The notes under the pieces are model-generated. The model searched no databases. It was given only the letters and a program-made list of their open reading frames with translations, and was not told where the DNA came from. This document shows, in pieces, positions 6,094 to 11,567 of a stretch of 11,567 nucleotides of DNA. Position numbers and translations under genes: made by a program. Origin of the DNA: SZUA-430 sp034440355 (lineage in GTDB: Bacteria > Pseudomonadota > Alphaproteobacteria > Micropepsales > Micropepsaceae); assembly GCA_034440355.1 (NCBI GenBank), contig JAWXBY010000047.1, forward strand, positions 1-11,567, read 5' to 3'. Position 1 is the first letter of the stretch, and each line of letters starts with the position of its first letter.

Positions 6094-7101
6094 ATGGCCG
6101 CCCCCTCGGATTCCCGGTTTCCAACGACACGCATGCGCCGGTTGCGCCGTACCGAATGGTCACGGCGGCTGGTGGCCGAGAGCACGCTGACAAGCGCGGA
6201 TTTGATCTGGCCGCTGTTCCTGGTCGATGGGACGAACAAGCGTGAGCCGGTGGCGTCGATGCCGGGGGTCGATCGTATCTCGATTGATCTCGTGCCTGCG
6301 GCGGCTGAGCAGGCGCACAAGTTGGGTATTCCGGTTTTGGCTTTGTTTCCCTACACCGATCCGGTGCGGAAGACGGAGGATGGGCGCGAGGCGCTCAATC
6401 CGGACAATCTCGTTTGCCGCGCAACGCGGGCGGTGAAGGCGACGGGGCTTGAGGTTGGCGTGTTGTGCGATGTCGCGCTCGATCCGTTCACCAGCCATGG
6501 GCATGACGGGTTATTGAAGGACGGCGTCATCTTGAACGACGAGACCGTTGAGGTGCTGGTCGCGCAGGCGCTGAACCAAGTGCAGGCGGGATGCGATATC
6601 ATTGCGCCGTCCGACATGATGGATGGACGCGTCGGCGCGATCCGTTCAGCGCTGGAGCGCGAGGGGCATCGCGATACGCTGATCATGGCGTATGCGGCGA
6701 AGTATGCGTCGGCGTTCTATGGGCCGTTCCGAGATGCGGTCGGTTCGGCGAAAGCGCTGAAGGGCGATAAGCGCACCTATCAGATGGATCCTTCGAACGG
6801 CGATGAGGCGCTGCGTGAAGTGGCGCTCGACATCGCCGAGGGCGCGGACATGGTGATGGTGAAGCCGGGGATGCCCTATCTCGACATCGTGCGTCGCGTG
6901 AAGGACACGTTCGGGATGCCGACGTTCGCGTATCAGGTGTCGGGCGAATATTCGATGATCATGGCCGCGGCCGAGCGCGGATGGATTGATGGCGATCGCG
7001 CGGTCATTGAGAGCCTCACCGCGTTCAAGCGGGCGGGTGCCGATGGCGTGCTGACGTATTTTGCGCCGCGCGCGGCGAAGTTGATCTCCGGGTTACGATA
7101 G
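6094..7101 (+). CDS. hemB: Porphobilinogen synthase (5-aminolevulinate dehydratase)
   Basis: Condenses two 5-aminolevulinates to porphobilinogen, the step after HemA; usually a cytosolic octamer. The ATG at 6094 gives 335 residues, close to the family norm. An in-frame GTG at 6049 would add 15 residues that overlap the divergent promoter, so I prefer the ATG. Schiff-base lysines are Lys203 (AYAAKYASAFYGPF) and Lys257 (MVKPGMPYLD). The metal-site block reads DVALDPFTSHGHDG (126-139): aspartates and alanine replace the three zinc cysteines of zinc-type enzymes, so this is the magnesium/potassium-responsive type, as in Pseudomonas and Rhodobacter. The final codons overlap the convergent dehydrogenase gene by 9 bp. 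No strong Shine-Dalgarno is seen. Confidence 0.96.
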   Translation: MAAPSDSRFPTTRMRRLRRTEWSRRLVAESTLTSADLIWPLFLVDGTNKREPVASMPGVDRISIDLVPAAAEQAHKLGIPVLALFPYTDPVRKTEDGREALNPDNLVCRATRAVKATGLEVGVLCDVALDPFTSHGHDGLLKDGVILNDETVEVLVAQALNQVQAGCDIIAPSDMMDGRVGAIRSALEREGHRDTLIMAYAAKYASAFYGPFRDAVGSAKALKGDKRTYQMDPSNGDEALREVALDIAEGADMVMVKPGMPYLDIVRRVKDTFGMPTFAYQVSGEYSMIMAAAERGWIDGDRAVIESLTAFKRAGADGVLTYFAPRAAKLISGLR

Positions 7102-7947
7102 GCGCGCGATCAGGCTCGATGTGTCCCAGCGTTTGCCGCCTAGGCGTTCGACGTCGGCGTAGAATTGGTCGATCAATGCGGTGATCGGGAGTTGGGTGCC
7201 GTTTTTGCGGGCTTCGGCTAGCGTTATGCGGAGATCTTTGCGCATCCATTCGACAGCGAAGCCGAAGTCGAATTTGCGGTCGTGCATCGTCGACGCGCGG
7301 TTTTCCATTTGCCAGCTTTGGGCGGCGCCCTTCGAGATCACGTCGACGACGGCGTTGGGGTCTAGGCCTGCGGCTTCGGCGAAGGTGATGCCTTCGGCGA
7401 GGGCTTGGACGAGGCCCGCGATGCAGATTTGGTTGACCATCTTCGTCTTCTGGCCTGCACCTGCGGGGCCCATGAGGCGGCACATTTTGGCGTAGGCGGC
7501 GATGACGGGTTCGGCTTTCGCGTAGGCCGTTTCGTCGCCGCCGCACATGACGGTGAGTTGGCCTTTTTGGGCGCCGGCTTCGCCGCCTGATACTGGCGCG
7601 TCGATGAAGGTGAGGCCTTTCGCTGTCGCTTCGCGCGCGAGACTTTCGGCGAGCGTTGCGGAGCCTGTCGTGTGGTCGACGAGGATGGTGCCTTTCTTCA
7701 TCGCTGCGAAGGCGGTGTGGGCTACGGCGTCGATGTCGGGGTCGTCGCCGACGCACATGAAGGCGATGTCGGTGTCTTTCACCGCGTCGGCGATTGTTTT
7801 TGCGATCGAGCCTTTGTGGGCGCTCTTCCATTCTTCGGCGCGGGCTTGGTTGCGGTTGAAGACGGTGACGTCGTGGCCTTTGCTTGCCAGGTGGCCGGCC
7901 ATGGGGAAGCCCATGCGGCCGAGACCGATGAACGCGACTTTGGTCAT
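7093..7947 (-). CDS. NAD(P)-dependent beta-hydroxyacid dehydrogenase / semialdehyde-reductase-like protein
   Basis: A 284-residue member of the 3-hydroxyisobutyrate dehydrogenase superfamily. It shows GLGRMGFPMAGHL (8-20), DAPVSGGEAGAQKG (117-129), and GAGQKTKMVNQ with the expected catalytic Lys169. The second strand ends FNRN, with Asn31-Arg32 in place of the Asp30 of MmsB, which suggests NADP(H) and a reductive role as in the glyoxylate/succinic semialdehyde reductase branch. It lacks the CW...PVPG block of MmsB, so it is unlikely to be a second valine enzyme. Substrate unknown. AGGG, 9 nt before the ATG, overlaps the stop codon of the upstream flavin reductase gene, so the two are translationally linked. 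The C-terminal end overlaps hemB tail to tail. Confidence 0.87.
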   Translation of the reverse strand: MTKVAFIGLGRMGFPMAGHLASKGHDVTVFNRNQARAEEWKSAHKGSIAKTIADAVKDTDIAFMCVGDDPDIDAVAHTAFAAMKKGTILVDHTTGSATLAESLAREATAKGLTFIDAPVSGGEAGAQKGQLTVMCGGDETAYAKAEPVIAAYAKMCRLMGPAGAGQKTKMVNQICIAGLVQALAEGITFAEAAGLDPNAVVDVISKGAAQSWQMENRASTMHDRKFDFGFAVEWMRKDLRITLAEARKNGTQLPITALIDQFYADVERLGGKRWDTSSLIARLS

Positions 7948-7957
7948 GTCTTGATCC

Positions 7958-8446
7958 CTACGTGTCGCCGTCGGCGAGGACGCGATAGCGGCCGCGGTAG
8001 TAGACGAGCGGGCGGCCGTGCGAGGTGTGCGAGAAATCCAGAACGCGGCCGACGAAGATGACGTGGTCGCCGCCTTCGTGGCGGTGTTCGATGCGGCATT
8101 CGAAGCTGGCGATGGCGCAGGTTAGCATCGGCGCGCCGTGCGGGCCGGTGCTAACGGGTTCGCCTTCCAGCGTGAATTCGCCTTTGCGCGAGAGGCGGTG
8201 CGATAGCGTTTGGTTCGCGTCGCCCAGGATGTTCACCGCGTAGTGCTCGGCCTGCATGAAGGCCGTGAAGCGGTCGGAGGTGCGATCGAGGCTCCACAGC
8301 ACCAGCGGGGGATCCAGGGACACGGAGGCGAAGGAGTTGATGGTGAGGCCGATCGGCGCGCCGTCGGGGCCCCTGGTCGTGATGATCGCCACCCCCGTCG
8401 CAAAATGGCCCAGGGCGTCGCGGAAATTGCGGAGATGTTCGCTCAT
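7958..8446 (-). CDS. Flavin reductase domain protein
   Basis: A 162-residue single-domain protein of the flavin reductase / FMN-binding split-barrel family. Such proteins reduce FMN or FAD with NAD(P)H and usually supply a two-component monooxygenase. The family pattern is clear: FRDALGHFATGVAIITT, GLTINSFASVSLDPPLVLWSLDR, HYAVNILGDAN, a central G-x-P-x-L block, and HVIFVGRVLDF...PLVYYRGRYR at the end. I chose the ATG at 8446 (MSEHLRNFRDA) because AAAGGG stands 6 nt upstream and it fits the family start; an in-frame ATG at 8464 adds six residues. Its only operon partner is the dehydrogenase 10 nt downstream; no monooxygenase is in the window. Divergent from motB. Confidence 0.9.
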   Translation of the reverse strand: MSEHLRNFRDALGHFATGVAIITTRGPDGAPIGLTINSFASVSLDPPLVLWSLDRTSDRFTAFMQAEHYAVNILGDANQTLSHRLSRKGEFTLEGEPVSTGPHGAPMLTCAIASFECRIEHRHEGGDHVIFVGRVLDFSHTSHGRPLVYYRGRYRVLADGDT

Positions 8447-8464
8447 TTGCGCCCTTTCGCGCAC

Positions 8465-8480
8465 TCAAGGCCGCGTTAAC
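8465..8480. promoter_or_regulatory. CtrA-box-like site between flavin reductase and motB
   Basis: TCAA-N7-TTAAC differs by one base from TTAA-N7-TTAAC, the binding motif of the alphaproteobacterial response regulator CtrA. It lies about 89 bp upstream of the motB ATG. CtrA governs motility genes in many alphaproteobacteria, which makes the location sensible. A single site found by eye in a 122-bp gap; chance occurrence is possible. Confidence 0.35.
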
Positions 8481-8568
8481 GGCTTCACTGCAATACTAGC
8501 GGTTCGACCGACGTAACGGCGCGGCCTGCCGAAGGCAAGGCCTTGGGAAGACGCCGGACTTGGGGATC

Positions 8569-9450
8569 ATGAAGAACAACGAACGCCCGATTATTGTCAA
8601 AAAGATCAAAAAGGGCGGCCATGGACACCATGGCGGCGCCTGGAAGGTCGCCTATGCGGACTTCGTGACCGCGATGATGGCGTTCTTCCTTTTGATGTGG
8701 CTGATCAATACGACCACGCCGGAGCAAAAGCGTGGCATCGCCGACTACTTCGCCCCGGAGTCCGTGAGCCGCAGTGAGTCCGGTACCGGCGCTCTCCTGG
8801 GCGGCACGTCGGCGGCGAATGACGGTGCCGCAGGCCAAGGGTCGCTCGCCGTCAAAACGCAGCTGCGCCCGCCGGCGACCGAGGATCAGTCCGAGATCAA
8901 TTCCAAGGGCAAAGACAACGAAGATGCGAGCGCCTCTTCGGGCCGCAGCAACGCGCAGAATGCGGCGCTTGAGCAAGCCGCCGCGCGCTTGCGCCAAGCG
9001 ATGCAGGACAAGCCGGATCTGGCGGAGTTGTCAAAGCACGTTCTGATCGACGACACGCCGGAGGGCGTGCGCATTCAGTTGGTGGATCAGGACGGCCGCT
9101 CGATGTTCGAGCCGGGCAAAGCGGAGCCAAAGCCGTACGCGCAGCTGCTGTTGCAGGAAGTGGCCAAGACCGTCGGCAGTCTGCCCAACCGCATTTCGAT
9201 CGTGGGTCACACCGACGGTGGTTCCTTCCAGGGACCAGGCGGGTATTCGAACTGGGACTTGTCGGCGGCGCGGGCGAACGCGAGTTTGAAGGTGCTGTTG
9301 GATTCCGGCCTCGGCCAGGACCACATCGCCGAAGTCGGCGGGAAGGCCGGGTCGGACCCGCTTTACCCCGACAACCCCTATGCCTCCGGCAATCGGCGGA
9401 TCAGCATCGTGCTGTTGCGCGAGGCGCCGGTTCTGCCGCCGCACGATTAA
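8569..9450 (+). CDS. motB: Flagellar motor stator protein MotB
   Basis: Stator subunit that, with MotA, conducts ions across the inner membrane and anchors to peptidoglycan to drive the flagellum. The protein has 293 residues from the ATG at 8569; an in-frame TTG at 8560 is possible, and the Shine-Dalgarno (GGGG only 3 nt away) is not decisive. The basic N-terminus IIVKKIKKGGHGHHGGAWK is typical. One membrane helix (about 28-48) carries YADFVTAMMAFFLLMWL with the ion-binding Asp31. A polar, low-complexity linker runs about 62-135. A C-terminal OmpA-like peptidoglycan-binding domain spans about 165-287 with GHTDG (213-217), NWDLSAARA (229-237) and NRRISI (275-280). No motA lies beside it and the flanking genes are unrelated to flagella, so motB stands alone here. 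Confidence 0.95.
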   Translation: MKNNERPIIVKKIKKGGHGHHGGAWKVAYADFVTAMMAFFLLMWLINTTTPEQKRGIADYFAPESVSRSESGTGALLGGTSAANDGAAGQGSLAVKTQLRPPATEDQSEINSKGKDNEDASASSGRSNAQNAALEQAAARLRQAMQDKPDLAELSKHVLIDDTPEGVRIQLVDQDGRSMFEPGKAEPKPYAQLLLQEVAKTVGSLPNRISIVGHTDGGSFQGPGGYSNWDLSAARANASLKVLLDSGLGQDHIAEVGGKAGSDPLYPDNPYASGNRRISIVLLREAPVLPPHD

Positions 9451-9584
9451 CCGCGGCGGCGTCCAAAGAAATGCGCCGGGTGCGTGATTGGGCTTTGCAG
9501 GGGCGCAGGTCTCGTGTGAATCTATCCGTCGATGAACCTGCTTCGCGTGGCGCGAACAGGCGTTTTTCGGCGGAGTTGTGCGCT

Positions 9585-10322
9585 TTGACTGAGCAGTTGG
9601 GCACTCGGGTCCCGCAGTTCTACCTGACCTCGCCCGCGCCCTGCCCCTATTTGCCGGGGCGAATGGAGCGCAAAGTTTTCACCCGGCTGTCCGGGGAAGT
9701 TGCGCGGCCGCTCAACGACACGCTGACCCACGCCGGTTTCCGTCGCAGCCAGAACATCGCCTATCGGCCGTCGTGCGAGGCCTGTCAGGCGTGCATTTCG
9801 GTGCGCGTCGTGGTGGATGCATTCGAGCCCTCGCGTTCGTTTCAGCGCGTGCAAGCGCGCAGTGCGGACATCGCTGGCGAAGTCGTCGATCCGTGGGCGA
9901 CGGAAGAGCAATTTGCGCTGCTGCGCCGCTATCTCGACGAGCGTCATGTCGGCGGCGGCATGTCGGATATGACGATGTTCGACTATGTCGCGATGGTCGA
10001 GGATTCGGCGGTTGAGACCCACCTGGTCGAGTATCGCTACAAGAGCGGGCCGAGGACCGGCGATCTGATCGCCGTGGCGCTGACCGACCTGCTCAGCGAC
10101 GGTTTGTCGATGGTCTATAGCTATTACGAGCCGGATGAGTCGCCGCGCAGCCTCGGCACCTATATCGTTCTGGACCACATCGAACAGGCGCGGTCGCGTG
10201 CCCTGCCCTACGTTTATCTGGGCTATTGGATCGATGGCTGCCGCAAGATGAGCTACAAAATGCGGTTTGGGCCGCTTGAGGCGCGATTGGCCTCAGGCTG
10301 GGTCCCCTTGAAGCGCCCGTAA
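9585..10322 (+). CDS. bpt: Aspartate/glutamate leucyltransferase (Bpt, N-degron pathway)
   Basis: Transfers leucine from Leu-tRNA to proteins with N-terminal Asp or Glu, marking them for ClpS/ClpAP degradation; often annotated as arginyltransferase. I start at TTG 9585 (MTEQLGTRVPQFYL), giving 245 residues as expected for the family, with GGAG 9 nt upstream. An in-frame ATG at 9471 would add 38 residues without family resemblance. Motifs are PCPYLPGRMERKVFTRL (19-35), GFRRSQNIAYRPSCEACQACISVRV (51-75) with Cys64, Cys67 and Cys70, GGGMSDMTMFDY (123-134), and the C-terminal YLGYWIDGCRKMSYKMRFGPLE (211-232). It follows motB in the same direction but with unrelated function. Confidence 0.92.
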   Translation: MTEQLGTRVPQFYLTSPAPCPYLPGRMERKVFTRLSGEVARPLNDTLTHAGFRRSQNIAYRPSCEACQACISVRVVVDAFEPSRSFQRVQARSADIAGEVVDPWATEEQFALLRRYLDERHVGGGMSDMTMFDYVAMVEDSAVETHLVEYRYKSGPRTGDLIAVALTDLLSDGLSMVYSYYEPDESPRSLGTYIVLDHIEQARSRALPYVYLGYWIDGCRKMSYKMRFGPLEARLASGWVPLKRP

Positions 10323-10338
10323 TCCCAACGCAATCTGT

Positions 10339-10371
10339 CCCCTTCGCCGCGCTTCGGTCTGAGGGGGCTTT
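10339..10371 (+). terminator. Weak terminator-like hairpin after bpt
   Basis: CCCCTT (10339-10344) can pair with GAGGGG (10361-10366) around an inner CCG/CGG stem, with mismatches between, followed by only three T residues (10369-10371). It is placed 17 bp after the bpt stop. The stem is imperfect and the U-run short, so an intrinsic terminator is possible but weakly supported. Confidence 0.3.
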
Positions 10372-10422
10372 CGCGCGCGCTTCAAACACAACAACACCCT
10401 CGCGCATGGGGAAGCGTTCGCG

Positions 10423-11567
10423 ATGTCGAACAATGTTCGTCTGGCCATACTTGTGTCTGCGCTCGGCTATTTCGTCGACGTCTACGACCTGATCCTGTTT
10501 TCGATCTTGCGCACGTCGAGTTTGACGGATCTGGGGTTGTCAGGGGACGAGCTCGTCACGACGGGCGGCTATCTGCTCAACATGCAGATGTTCGGTTTTC
10601 TTATCGGCGGCGTGTTGTGGGGCGTGATCGGCGACAAGATCGGGCGCATCGAACTGCTGTTCGGATCGATCCTGCTTTACTCGGTCGGCAATATTTTGAA
10701 CGGGTTCGTCGGGCAGTTCGGGCCCGGTGTCGACTCCGTCATTTCACCGATCGATCAGTATGCGTGGTTGCGCCTGATCACGGGCATCGGCCTGGCGGGC
10801 GAGATCGGCGGCGGCATCACTTTGGTTTCCGAACTTCTGCCGAAGAAGTCGCGCGGCTACGGCACGACGATCGTGGTGGCGACCGGCGTTGCCGGCGCGG
10901 TCGTTGCGGGCGGTGTCTATGAGTTCTTCTCGTGGCGGATGGCTTATATCGTCGGCGGCGTGATGGGACTTGGGCTTTTGCTGCTGAGGTTGTCGGTCGC
11001 GGAGAGCGGTATCTTCAAGGCAATGACCGAGAAGGAGCATGTCGCGCGCGGCAATTTCTTCATGCTGTTCACATCGTGGGACCGGTTTAGCCGTTACATC
11101 TTCTGCATCCTGGTCGGCCTGCCGATTTGGTATTCGCTGGGCATCGTCGTGACGTTCTCGCCCGAGATCGCGTCGGCGCTGGGCATCACGGAGAAGGTGA
11201 TCGCCGGCTCGTCCGTGTTTTGGTTCTATTGCGGCATCACGTCGGGCAGCGTCGCCAATGGGCTGTTCAGCCAATGGGTGCAGAGCCGGAAGCTCGCCAT
11301 CGGCGTGTTCTTGTTCATGACGCTCGCGTCGCTGGCGGCGATCTTCCATGTGCCGCTGTCGACGGCGACGGAATTCTATACGCTGGTCTTCATCCTTGGG
11401 TTCTTCACGGCGTATTGGGCGATGCTGGTTACGATTTCGGCGGAGCAGTTCGGGACGAATTTGCGGGCCACCGTCGCGACGTCGGTGCCCAACTTCGTCC
11501 GCGGCGCGACGGTGCCGGCGGTGATCTTGTTCACGGCGCTTAAGCCAGATACGGGCATCGTCGGTGC
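10423..11567 (+). CDS. Major facilitator superfamily transporter (partial, C-terminus beyond window)
   Basis: Multi-pass inner-membrane transporter; 381 residues are visible and the frame is open at the right edge. It begins MSNNVRLAILVSALGYFVDVYDLILFS, the typical first helix. The helix 2-3 loop carries the MFS signature as GVIGDKIGRIELLFGS (67-82). RLITGIGLAGEIGGGITLVSELLPKKSRG (117-144) is the helix 4-5 region of the sugar/metabolite-H+ symporter type. About ten helices lie within the window. The second half contains SAEQFGTNLRATVATSVPNFVRG (339-361), also seen in sugar-porter-like members. Substrate cannot be told from sequence. GGGGA lies about 10 nt before the ATG; the 100-bp gap after bpt suggests separate transcription. 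Confidence 0.93.
   Translation, partial: MSNNVRLAILVSALGYFVDVYDLILFSILRTSSLTDLGLSGDELVTTGGYLLNMQMFGFLIGGVLWGVIGDKIGRIELLFGSILLYSVGNILNGFVGQFGPGVDSVISPIDQYAWLRLITGIGLAGEIGGGITLVSELLPKKSRGYGTTIVVATGVAGAVVAGGVYEFFSWRMAYIVGGVMGLGLLLLRLSVAESGIFKAMTEKEHVARGNFFMLFTSWDRFSRYIFCILVGLPIWYSLGIVVTFSPEIASALGITEKVIAGSSVFWFYCGITSGSVANGLFSQWVQSRKLAIGVFLFMTLASLAAIFHVPLSTATEFYTLVFILGFFTAYWAMLVTISAEQFGTNLRATVATSVPNFVRGATVPAVILFTALKPDTGIVG

Noticed and set aside
7025..7831. 268-codon minus-strand frame overlapping the second dehydrogenase
   Set aside because: Extremely Arg-rich out-of-frame shadow of the dehydrogenase gene.
8523..8540. Hairpin GCCTGCC/GGCAAGGC upstream of motB
   Set aside because: Needs a bulge, no T-run follows, and it lies within a GC-rich leader where such pairing is expected by chance.
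8513..8545. Sigma28 or sigma54 promoter for motB
   Set aside because: GCCGAAGG is preceded by TAAC at the wrong spacing for sigma28, and no GG-N10-GC pair of the sigma54 type with proper flanks was found.
10406..10422. Alternative ATG at 10406 for the MFS transporter
   Set aside because: Out of frame with the transporter (17 nt from the true ATG); its GGGGA more likely serves as the Shine-Dalgarno.

Overview
The window looks like a piece of chromosome from a GC-rich alphaproteobacterium. The main signs are a C4-pathway 5-aminolevulinate synthase (the alphaproteobacterial route to heme), an Asp-type HemB, a PAS_5-family protein, an alphaproteobacterial-style MotB and a Bpt aminoacyl-transferase. 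I cannot place it more precisely. I see no mobile elements, CRISPR arrays, rRNA or tRNA genes. Coding density is high: no gap exceeds about 160 bp.

Layout. Positions 1-1186 (minus): hemA, running off the left edge. 1315-1824 (minus): a MarR-family regulator directly upstream of hemA. 1915-2808 (minus): mmsB, 3-hydroxyisobutyrate dehydrogenase. 2970-3428 (plus): a small PAS_5-type protein. 3425-6022 (minus): a tight three-gene valine-catabolism operon, read from the right as an isobutyryl-CoA-dehydrogenase-like enzyme, a 135-residue four-helix membrane protein and 3-hydroxyisobutyryl-CoA hydrolase. It has a good sigma70-type promoter at about 6049-6077. 6094-7101 (plus): hemB, divergent from that operon. 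7093-8446 (minus): a flavin reductase followed by a second dehydrogenase of the 3-hydroxyisobutyrate type, in one small operon. 8569-9450 (plus): motB. 9585-10322 (plus): bpt. 10423 to the right edge (plus): an MFS transporter, truncated by the window.

How the genes fit together. Two themes interleave. One is the first two committed steps of heme synthesis: HemA makes 5-aminolevulinate from glycine and succinyl-CoA, and HemB condenses two of these into porphobilinogen. The other is the middle of valine degradation: isobutyryl-CoA to methacrylyl-CoA, then 3-hydroxyisobutyryl-CoA, 3-hydroxyisobutyrate and methylmalonate semialdehyde. The hydratase between the first two and the semialdehyde dehydrogenase are not in the window. 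Valine carbon can reach succinyl-CoA, a HemA substrate, so a metabolic link is possible but is only inference.

The most interesting non-coding stretch is the 128 bp between the MarR gene and hemA. It holds a Fur-box-like sequence, two mutually exclusive hairpins and a long-range stem that would bury the hemA Shine-Dalgarno sequence. Other regulatory candidates are a palindrome inside the spacer of the valine-operon promoter, a tandem 10-bp repeat upstream of the MarR gene and a CtrA-like box upstream of motB. I found no convincing novel multi-gene system; the window is mostly housekeeping and catabolic genes with a few unusual arrangements.
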